NCBI GenBank assembly: GCA_019245115.1
Contig: JAFARZ010000424.1
Span: 1-45,776 of the forward strand
DNA: 45,776 nucleotides
Source of the DNA: Streptosporangiaceae bacterium
Lineage (GTDB): Bacteria; Actinomycetota; Actinomycetes; Streptosporangiales; Streptosporangiaceae
Direction: 5' to 3'
Part shown: positions 39,957-45,776 of the stretch, piece after piece
Numbering within the stretch: the first letter of the stretch is position 1
Layout: each line of letters opens with the position of its first letter
The notes under the pieces: model-generated
Told to the model about the DNA's origin: nothing
The model's database searches: none
What the model saw: only the letters and a program-made list of their open reading frames with translations
Program-made: the position numbers and the translations under genes

Positions 39957-41762
39957 TCACTGAGAATGGTCGTCACGCAGCTGGGCGATGGCGATGGCGG
40001 CGGCCTCGCGGAGCCGGGCTCGCAGGCCGGCGCCCGCGGCGCGGCCGGTCCGCGCCTCGATGATCCGCAGGCCGCCGCCGTGCAGGTGCCTGGGCAGGTC
40101 ATCGGGATTGTCGAGGAGGTGGTAAGGCACGCCGAACGCGGCGGCGAGGTGGTGCAACGCGGCGCCCAGCGGCGTGCCGAACAGCCGGTCGAAGCCCGGA
40201 CAGCTGGCTTGCTCCAGGGTGGAGAAGATGCCGCCGCCGTCGTTGTTGACCACGATCAGGCACAGGTCCGGGCGGGGCTCGCGCGGGCCGATCGCCAGCC
40301 CCGGTGTGTCGTGCAGGAACGCGAGGTCGCCGATGAGCGCGAACGACGGCCCTTCGTGGGCCAGCGCCGCGCCGATCGCGGTCGAAGTCGTCCCGTCGAT
40401 CCCGCTGGCTCCCCGGCTGGCCAGCACCCGGATATCGTCCCGGGCCGCCATGTGGCAGTCCAGGTCGCGGACCGGCATGCTCGATCCGGTCCACAGCAGG
40501 GCACCGGCCGGCAGCGCGGAGGCCAGGTCCCGGGCCAGCCGCGGCTCGCAGATGGCCGGCTCGGTGTCGAGCACGGCGTCGACCGCGACGCGGGCCGCCT
40601 TGTCGGCGCGCAGCCACCCGTCCAGCCACGCCGTGCTGTCGCGCGAGCCGGTCAGCCGGATGGCGGCGGCCACGTCGGTGGCCGCCCGCTGCGGGTCCGC
40701 CCAGCGATCCGGCCCCTGCCCGACCACCACATGCCGGACGCCGGCCTTGCCGAGGAAGGCCGTCTGGGCGCGGGACAGGCCGGGCCGGCCGGCGGACACG
40801 ATCAGATCGGGCCGGTGGGCCGCGACGAAATCGGGTATGGCCAGCAGGTACTGGTAGGAGGACAGCGCGTTCGGCCCGCGCCTGGCGCCGGAGGACGGCT
40901 CGGCGAGCACCGGCCAGCCGGCCTGCTCAGCCAGCTCGGCCAGCGCCGCCGCGTGATCATCGGGCGACCCGTCTCCGCAGATCAAGACCCCACGCTCGGT
41001 CCATGGCAGCTCCAGCGCCGCCGCGGCCGAAGGCCCAGGCCAATTCAGCGCCGACAGCGGCAGCTGTACCGCGGCCGCGGGCGGCTGACCGAAGCGCGTC
41101 CAGGGCTGACCGTCCGGGCGGCCGGGCAGCGGTTCCGGGGTCTCGCCTGCGTCCGGGACCAGTGGCTCGCGCAGCGCGAGGTTCAGGTGGACCGGGCCGG
41201 GCAGGCCTCCCGCGGCACCCGCGGCGTGCGCCCAGGCCTGGCAGGCCAGCGACCGCCAGTAGGCCGCGGTGCTGAATTGGCCTGGGCCTCCGGCCGCGGC
41301 GCTGAATTGGCCTGGGCCTCCGGCCGCGGCGCCCGGTTGCTGTTCCGGCGTGCCGGACTCGCAGAACCACCGCACGGCGCCGCCGTACAGCTTGATCTGG
41401 TCGATCGCCTGGTTGGCCCCGGTGGACCGCAGCTCGGGCGGCCGGTCAGCGGTGAGCACCAGCAGCGGGACACCGGACTCGTCCGCCTCGATCACCGCGG
41501 GGTGGAAGTTCGCCGCGGCCGTACCGGAAGTGCACAGCACAGCGGCCGGAGTGCCGCTCGCCCTGGCCAGGCCGAGGGCGGTGAACGACGCGGAGCGTTC
41601 ATCGATACGGACATGCAGCCGCAGCTTCCCGCGCCGTTCCAGGTCATCGAACGCTATGGCCAGCGGCGTGCTGCGAGAGCCTGGCGCGAGGACCACCTCG
41701 CGCAGGCCGCAGCGGGCGAGCTCATCGGCGAACGTGACCCCGAACGCAGTCGACGGGTTCAC
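39957..41762 (-). CDS. menD: MenD (SEPHCHC synthase)
   Basis: A 601-aa ThDP-dependent enzyme, starting at GTG 41762 (MNPSTAFGVTFADELARCGL). N-terminal motifs VVLAPGSRSTPLAIAFDDLE and RIDERSASFTALGLARASG; middle domain LICGDGSPDD; C-terminal ThDP site FALIGDLAFLHDTPGL and VVNNDGGGIFSTLEQA. It joins isochorismate with 2-oxoglutarate to give SEPHCHC. About 30 residues of extra sequence come from three copies of a 30-bp element: AAAGGPGQFS twice (41271-41330) and ALNWPGPSAAA (41020-41049). The start overlaps the menC stop by four bases (GTGA), so MenC and MenD are translationally coupled. Confidence 0.9.
   Translation of the reverse strand: MNPSTAFGVTFADELARCGLREVVLAPGSRSTPLAIAFDDLERRGKLRLHVRIDERSASFTALGLARASGTPAAVLCTSGTAAANFHPAVIEADESGVPLLVLTADRPPELRSTGANQAIDQIKLYGGAVRWFCESGTPEQQPGAAAGGPGQFSAAAGGPGQFSTAAYWRSLACQAWAHAAGAAGGLPGPVHLNLALREPLVPDAGETPEPLPGRPDGQPWTRFGQPPAAAVQLPLSALNWPGPSAAAALELPWTERGVLICGDGSPDDHAAALAELAEQAGWPVLAEPSSGARRGPNALSSYQYLLAIPDFVAAHRPDLIVSAGRPGLSRAQTAFLGKAGVRHVVVGQGPDRWADPQRAATDVAAAIRLTGSRDSTAWLDGWLRADKAARVAVDAVLDTEPAICEPRLARDLASALPAGALLWTGSSMPVRDLDCHMAARDDIRVLASRGASGIDGTTSTAIGAALAHEGPSFALIGDLAFLHDTPGLAIGPREPRPDLCLIVVNNDGGGIFSTLEQASCPGFDRLFGTPLGAALHHLAAAFGVPYHLLDNPDDLPRHLHGGGLRIIEARTGRAAGAGLRARLREAAAIAIAQLRDDHSQ
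41020..41049. repeat. 30-bp coding-inserted element in menD (reverse orientation)
   Basis: GCCGCGGCCGAAGGCCCAGG then CCAATTCAGC: 29 of 30 bases match the reverse complement of the consensus. On the menD strand it is read in another frame than the two tandem copies, as LNWPGPSAA. Confidence 0.85.
41271..41330. repeat. 30-bp coding-inserted element in menD, tandem pair
   Basis: Two identical adjacent 30-bp units (41271-41300, 41301-41330): GCTGAATTGGCCTGGGCCTC then CGGCCGCGGC. On the menD strand they encode AAAGGPGQFS twice, between the N-terminal ThDP-binding domain and the middle domain. The length keeps the frame. Confidence 0.9.
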
Positions 41763-42727
41763 AGGTACCTCGCCGCCGCTTCAGCGCGTTCCCGCCATGG
41801 CACCGGATCGGCCTCCCAGCGGGCGAGCGCGGTCAGGTCCACCGGCGGGCGCCGGACCGGGAGCTCTCCCGCGGATTCGGTCAGCGGGTCAGCGGTCACA
41901 TCGCCGCGCAGCAGCGACATCGTGGCCAGGCCGCAGGCGTACGGCAGGTCGGGCAGCGCGGCGGCCAGCGCCACTCCCGCGGCGAGACCGACCGAGGTGT
42001 CGACGGCGCTGGACACCACGACCGGCAGGCCGCAGTCTTCGGCTATCCGCAGGGCGGCGCGCACCCCGCCGAGTGGCTGCACCTTGAGCACCACGATGTC
42101 CGCGGCGCCCGCGGCACGGACCCGCATCGGGTCCTCGGCCCGCCGTACCGACTCGTCGGCGGCCAGCGGGACGCTGACGTGCCGGCGCAGCTCCGCCATC
42201 TCCTCCAGGGTCGCGCACGGCTGCTCCGCGTACTCGAGTCCGTATCGTGCCAGCTGCCGCAGCATCCGTCTGGCCTGGCCGGCGTCCCAGGCTCCGTTGG
42301 CATCGATCCTTATTTTGCCGTCCGGGCCGAGAGCGTCTCGCACTGCCTCGACCCGGCCGATGTCCGCGGAATCCGGCTGCCCGCGTTCGGCGACTTTAAC
42401 CTTCGCGGTGCGGCACCGCGAGGCCGAGACGATCTTCCGCGCGTGCTCCGGATCGACGGCCGGCACGGTAATGTTCACCGGCACCCGGTCGCGGACCGGC
42501 GCCGGCCAGCCGGACCCGGCCGACTCCAGCGCGCTGGCCAGCCAGCGCGCGCACTCACGCGGTCCGTACTCGGGGAACGGCGAGAACTCGCCCCAGCCGG
42601 CCCGGCCCCGGATCAGCGCGCCTTCCCGGACGGTGGTACCGCGGAACTTCGTCGTCATCGGGATGGCGAATGCCCGGAGCGACTCCCCGACGAGGGCATC
42701 CAGGCCGTAGCGCTTCCCGTCGACCAA
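41759..42727 (-). CDS. menC: o-Succinylbenzoate synthase MenC
   Basis: A 322-aa enolase-superfamily enzyme. Start: TTG 42727 after GGGGAGG at seven bases (MVDGKRYGLDALVGESLRAF); later starts would lose the N-terminal capping domain (MTTKFRGTTVREGALIRG). Barrel residues: KVKVAERG (catalytic Lys pair), RIDANGAWD (metal Asp), EYAEQPC (metal Glu), LAADES (metal Asp), VVLKVQPLGG (second Lys). It dehydrates SHCHC to o-succinylbenzoate. It is upstream of menD with a four-base overlap and divergent from menE, from which 40 bp separate it. Confidence 0.85.
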   Translation of the reverse strand: MVDGKRYGLDALVGESLRAFAIPMTTKFRGTTVREGALIRGRAGWGEFSPFPEYGPRECARWLASALESAGSGWPAPVRDRVPVNITVPAVDPEHARKIVSASRCRTAKVKVAERGQPDSADIGRVEAVRDALGPDGKIRIDANGAWDAGQARRMLRQLARYGLEYAEQPCATLEEMAELRRHVSVPLAADESVRRAEDPMRVRAAGAADIVVLKVQPLGGVRAALRIAEDCGLPVVVSSAVDTSVGLAAGVALAAALPDLPYACGLATMSLLRGDVTADPLTESAGELPVRRPPVDLTALARWEADPVPWRERAEAAARYL

Positions 42728-42767
42728 CTCGTTACCTCCCCTTTTCCGGGTTCTAACCTTAACGATC
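42728..42767. promoter_or_regulatory. Divergent menC/menE control region
   Basis: Forty bases separate the menC TTG and the menE GTG/ATG. They hold the menC ribosome site (minus-strand GGGGAGG) and an A/T-richer core (TTCTAACCTTAACG, ~42749-42762), where overlapping promoters would have to lie. With so little space, menE is probably leaderless or nearly so. No repressor palindrome is obvious. Confidence 0.4.
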
Positions 42768-44060
42768 GTGATGGAGCGTTCTTTGCGCGCGGTCCTGGTA
42801 GCCGGCCGCAGTGCTGGATCGGCCTGGGCCTCCGGCCGCGGCGGCTCCGGGGTGAGACCAGAGCGGCTGCTGGAACTGCTGGCCACGGCGCTTGACGGCA
42901 CCGGCCCGGCGATCATGCCGGTGGACGGGGGGCTGCCCGCGGCGCGGCTCGACGCGCTGCTCGCGACGTTCGACCCGGATGAGATCCAGGATGCCGGGGG
43001 TGTCACCACCGTCCGTTCGTTCAAAAGGGGTTTGAAGGGGGATGCGGCGGTAATCCTGGGCACCTCGGGATCCACCGGCGGCCCGAAGGGGGTGCGGCTC
43101 AGCGCTCGCGCACTGCTGCACTCGGCGCGGGCGTCCCTGGCGCGGATCGGGGCGCGGCCCGGCGAGCGCTGGCTCTGCTGCCTGCCGGTAACCCACGTCG
43201 CGGGCCTGGCGGTACTGGTCCGGTCGCTGGTCAGCGGGGCGGATCCGGTGCTGGCCGACCGGGTGGATCCGCAAACGCTTGCGGCAAGCGGCTGCGCGCA
43301 CGTGTCCCTAGTGCCGACGCAGCTACGGCGGCTCGATAGCGATATGTCGACTTTGAACGCGTTCAAATCCGTTCTGCTGGGCGGCGCGGCGGCACCGGCG
43401 GACCTGGTCGAGCGCGCGCGGGCGGCGGGTGTCCCGGTGGTGACCACCTACGGGATGACCGAGACGTGCGGCGGGTGCGTCTACGACGGGCTGCCGCTGG
43501 ACGGTGTGCGGGTGGCGATCGGCGGCCTCCCGGAGCCCCTCGCGGAAACGCCGGGTGGCACGGGCCGGATCTGGGTCGCGGGGCCGGTGTTGTTCGACGG
43601 TTACTGGGGAGGTCCGAGTGTTCCGAGTGACCAGTGGTTCCGCACGGGCGACGTAGGCACCCTGGACCAGGCGGGGCGGCTGATCGTCCGGGGGCGCGCC
43701 GACGACGTGATCAACACCGGCGGGCACAAGGTGGTGCCGGGCGAGGTGGCGGCCGTGCTCCAGGCCTGCCCCGGCGTCAAGGACGCCGCAGTGATCGGAC
43801 AGAAGGACCCAGAGTGGGGCGAAAGGGTCGTCGCCGTGGTTGTCCCGGCGGATCCCGACGACCCGCCGACGTTGGATATGCTGCGTATGCGTGTGAGCGA
43901 GCGGCTTCCGCGTTACGCTGCCCCTAGCAGGGTCGTTCTGGTGGACGCCGTTCCGGTTCTCCCGAGCGGGAAGCACGATCTGGCACGGCTGCGCCGGGAG
44001 CTCCCGAGGCTCCTCCAAGGATCTTCCCTGCCGAAAGACCACGGGGCGGGAACAAACTGA
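42768..44060 (+). CDS. menE: o-Succinylbenzoate-CoA ligase MenE
   Basis: A short acyl-adenylate ligase (~430 aa; GTG 42768 or ATG 42771). Motifs in order: ILGTSGSTGGPKGVRLSARA (P-loop), VVTTYGMTETCGGCVYDG, DQWFRTGDVGTLDQ, RADDVINTGGHKVVPGEVAA and the catalytic Lys in LPSGKHDLARL. It makes OSB-CoA from o-succinylbenzoate, ATP and CoA. The N-terminus contains SAGSAWASGRGG, encoded by a copy of the 30-bp element, between two ordinary MenE segments (SLRAVLVAG and the RLLELLATAL helix). Functionally paired with the divergent menC and menD. Confidence 0.85.
   Translation: MMERSLRAVLVAGRSAGSAWASGRGGSGVRPERLLELLATALDGTGPAIMPVDGGLPAARLDALLATFDPDEIQDAGGVTTVRSFKRGLKGDAAVILGTSGSTGGPKGVRLSARALLHSARASLARIGARPGERWLCCLPVTHVAGLAVLVRSLVSGADPVLADRVDPQTLAASGCAHVSLVPTQLRRLDSDMSTLNAFKSVLLGGAAAPADLVERARAAGVPVVTTYGMTETCGGCVYDGLPLDGVRVAIGGLPEPLAETPGGTGRIWVAGPVLFDGYWGGPSVPSDQWFRTGDVGTLDQAGRLIVRGRADDVINTGGHKVVPGEVAAVLQACPGVKDAAVIGQKDPEWGERVVAVVVPADPDDPPTLDMLRMRVSERLPRYAAPSRVVLVDAVPVLPSGKHDLARLRRELPRLLQGSSLPKDHGAGTN
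42813..42842. repeat. 30-bp coding-inserted element in menE
   Basis: GCTGGATCGGCCTGGGCCTC then CGGCCGCGGC matches the menD tandem unit with two differences. In menE it is read as A-G-S-AWASGRG, a third reading frame/orientation compared with menD and the phosphoesterase. Confidence 0.85.
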
Positions 44061-44194
44061 GCCATCCAGCGTTACTAATTAGTGCCCAGGACATTGCCTC
44101 CGCTGAGGACTACGCGGGGTGAGGCGGGGTACTTGGCGGAAACCTGTGAACGGTGAACGCGTTTCGCGCGTTCTAAAGATGAGGGAGGTGTCTC

Positions 44195-45490
44195 ATGCCA
44201 CGGATTGCCATCGCGCCGTCCGCTGACGACGAACTGAGCATGAGCCGCGTGGATGACCTTATCCAGCGCGGCCGCAGTCAGGGGCACCTGTCTCTCTCGG
44301 AGCTGAGAACCGCGTTCGAGGAGGCGGGGCTGACACCCGCCGAGGGTCGATCGATTTTGCGTGAGTTGAGTGAGGCAGGGGTGCGGCTGGCGGATGAGCT
44401 GCCCGACAACAAGGGCCGCAAGACGCGCAGGGCCAAGGCGGCGGTATCCGAGGACACCGCGGCGCCGGCGCCTGCGGAAGATGATGACGTGATGGATCTG
44501 GCTGACGCCGATGTCGTGAACCTGGAGGCTGAGGCTGCCGCGCTGACCGACGTCGACAAGGACCTTGATGACCAGACGCCCGCCATGGGCGACTCGGTCC
44601 ACACCTACCTGAAGTCGATCGGACGCACCAGCCTGCTGTCCGCCGAGCAGGAGGTGGACCTGGCCAAGCGGATCGAGGCCGGACTGTTCGCCGAGAACAA
44701 GCTGGAGACGGCGGCCGACCTGTCCGACGACTACCGGCGGGACCTGGAACTCGTCGCCGAGGACGGCCGGCGTGCGAAGGCGCACATGCTCGAGGCGAAC
44801 CTGCGCCTGGTCGTGTCGGTCGCCAAGAAGTACAGCGACCGCGGGCTTTCCCTACTGGATGTGGTCCAGGAGGGCAACCTCGGCCTGATCCGGGCGGTCG
44901 AGAAGTTCGACTACACCAAGGGCTACAAGTTCTCCACCTACGCGATGTGGTGGATCCGGCAGGCGATCCAGCGCGGCTTCGCGGATTCCGCGCGTACGAT
45001 CCGCCTCCCGGTCCACGTGCTGGAGATGCTGTCCAAGCTGTCCCGCGTCGAGCGTGACATGCACCAGCGCCTCGGCCGTGAGCCGACTCCGGAAGAGCTC
45101 GCGGTCGAACTCGACCGGACGCCGGACCAGATCGAGGAGCTGCTGCGCACCTCGCGGCAGCCGATCTCGCTGGACTCCACGATCGGCGAGGACGGCGAGA
45201 CCTCCATCGGTGACCTGATCGAGGACGTTGACGCGCCGGAGGCCTCCGAGCTGGTTGACCGTCAGCTGATGGCGGAGCAGCTGCGCTCGGCACTGGACGC
45301 CCTCACCCCGCGTGAGGCGACCATCATGGCGATGCGGTTCGGCCTGTACGACGGGAACCCGCACACGCTGGACGAGATCGGGCGCGCGCTCGGGCTTACC
45401 CGGGAGCGCATCCGCCAGCTGGAGAAGCAGTCGCTGTCCAAGCTGCGGCACCCGTCCCGCGCGCAGCCCCTGCTCGACTTCGCCAGCTAG
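44195..45490 (+). CDS. rpoD: Principal sigma factor (HrdB/SigA type)
   Basis: A 431-aa sigma-70 protein; ATG 44195 follows GGGAGGTG. Region 1.1-like DDLIQRGRSQGHLSLSELRT then a charged linker; region 1.2 SVHTYLKSIGRTSLLSAEQE; region 2 (RLVVSVAKKYSDRGLSLLDV, VEKFDYTKGYKFSTYAMWWI); region 3 (RTIRLPVHVLEMLSKLSRVE); region 4 (ALTPREATIMAMRFGLYDGN, LDEIGRALGLTRERIRQLEK). This complete order marks a group 1 (or close group 2) factor that directs general transcription and recognises TTGACA/TAnnnT promoters. A strong terminator hairpin follows. The length is at the short end of the HrdB range. Confidence 0.9.
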   Translation: MPRIAIAPSADDELSMSRVDDLIQRGRSQGHLSLSELRTAFEEAGLTPAEGRSILRELSEAGVRLADELPDNKGRKTRRAKAAVSEDTAAPAPAEDDDVMDLADADVVNLEAEAAALTDVDKDLDDQTPAMGDSVHTYLKSIGRTSLLSAEQEVDLAKRIEAGLFAENKLETAADLSDDYRRDLELVAEDGRRAKAHMLEANLRLVVSVAKKYSDRGLSLLDVVQEGNLGLIRAVEKFDYTKGYKFSTYAMWWIRQAIQRGFADSARTIRLPVHVLEMLSKLSRVERDMHQRLGREPTPEELAVELDRTPDQIEELLRTSRQPISLDSTIGEDGETSIGDLIEDVDAPEASELVDRQLMAEQLRSALDALTPREATIMAMRFGLYDGNPHTLDEIGRALGLTRERIRQLEKQSLSKLRHPSRAQPLLDFAS

Positions 45491-45495
45491 TCTCC

Positions 45496-45519
45496 CCGGC
45501 CCGTGGTTTCACGGGCCGG
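45496..45519 (+). terminator. Terminator hairpin after the sigma factor gene
   Basis: CCGGCCCGTG (45496-45505) and CACGGGCCGG (45510-45519) are perfect arms around GTTT, five bases after the stop codon. Confidence 0.8.
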
Positions 45520-45544
45520 CGATGCGCCCTCCGCACTTAGACAC

Positions 45545-45577
45545 GTGCCGGGCCCGACCTCCCGCCGGGCCCGGCAC
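45545..45577 (+). terminator. Second hairpin downstream of the sigma factor gene
   Basis: GTGCCGGGCCCG (45545-45556) and CGGGCCCGGCAC (45566-45577) are exact 12-bp arms around a nine-base loop. It is followed by TCTCGCGTTCTGCC. This is a back-up terminator, or the terminator of an incoming transcript from the other side. Confidence 0.7.
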
Positions 45578-45657
45578 TCTCGCGTTCTGCCCTGTTTCCG
45601 CACCCCGCTCTCGGGGGGGTGAATGTGCCATGGGTGCGGCTCCTCCAGAGTGGGCAA

Positions 45658-45738
45658 CATGCCGGTGGTGCCATCGGTGCCGCTCAAACCGATCAGTAGC
45701 GCTATTAGAGCGTGCCCGATGGTGCCATCGGTGCCGCT
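45658..45738. repeat. GGTGCC/ATCGG repeat element, copy 2
   Basis: CCGGTGGTGCCATCGGTGCC and, after ~37 bp, AGAGCGTGCCCGATGGTGCC leading into ATCGGTGCCGC. It has the same order and spacing as at 9664-9745 and is intergenic here, beyond the sigma factor terminators. The remaining bases to the window end (45739-45776) show nothing recognisable. Confidence 0.65.
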
Positions 45739-45776
45739 GGCCAGGGAGCAGCACCTGGCTGGCTGTCACTTTAAGG

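Noticed and set aside
39750..42710. A 986-codon plus-strand open frame across menD and menC
   Set aside because: It is antisense to menD and menC, whose motifs are complete, and its composition is that of an antisense frame in high-GC DNA.
1..45776. CRISPR array or tRNA/rRNA genes
   Set aside because: No regularly spaced repeat-spacer series, and no tRNA T-loop with matching acceptor stem was found on reading.

Overview
The window is high-GC DNA from an actinomycete. Evidence: G/C-biased third codon positions, frequent GTG and TTG starts, several short-leader or leaderless gene pairs, a HrdB/SigA-type principal sigma factor, DUF3040, an FmdB-like protein, an Rv2578c-type radical SAM protein and a classical menaquinone cluster. 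I cannot name the genus.

Layout. 0-6.3 kb is a plastic, gene-poor stretch: the 5' end of an IS630-type transposase cut by the window edge, a frameshifted DUF296/PPC gene, a two-gene nucleotidyltransferase/partner pair resembling a toxin-antitoxin operon, an AlbA_2/ATP-binding regulator behind a strong inverted repeat, a small secreted protein, and diverged remnants of a duplicated sequence. 6.3-20.1 kb is mostly minus-strand housekeeping and metabolism: MscS-type channel, AAA ATPase, PNPOx-like flavoprotein, a divergent DinB gene, a run of quinone reductase, EcsC-like, LON-domain and PTH2 genes, nitronate monooxygenase, a secreted phosphoesterase with propeller-like repeats, and a Tat-exported dimethylformamidase-like protein. 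20.2-30.5 kb carries transport and regulation: TMEM175, a DHA2 exporter, an FmdB-like protein, two paralogous Crp/Fnr regulators, and a minus-strand P450-MFS-MFS run. 30.6-34.3 kb holds an unknown gene, DUF3040 and an Rv2578c-like radical SAM protein interrupted by a full intein. 35.3-45.5 kb holds an MMPL transporter, menF, a decayed two-component system, menD-menC, the divergent menE, and the principal sigma factor.

How the genes work together. MenF, MenD, MenC and MenE cover isochorismate to OSB-CoA in menaquinone synthesis (MenH, MenB, MenA and MenG are not in the window). Two DHA2 exporters share an almost identical operator, so they are probably co-regulated. The two Crp/Fnr proteins are duplicates and may control neighbouring genes.

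The most unusual content lies in repeats and insertions: (1) an intein whose Cys+1 is the third cysteine of the radical SAM CxxxCxxC motif; (2) a 30-bp dispersed element inserted in phase inside at least three protein genes (menD, menE, the phosphoesterase), read in different frames and orientations; (3) a two-palindrome element in two copies with compensating changes and an identical 31-bp centre-to-centre spacing; (4) 54-bp palindromes with 26-bp arms; (5) a three-copy intergenic repeat carrying a terminator-like hairpin; (6) a response regulator that has lost its phosphoacceptor aspartate next to a 5'-truncated kinase. No tRNA, rRNA or CRISPR array was seen.
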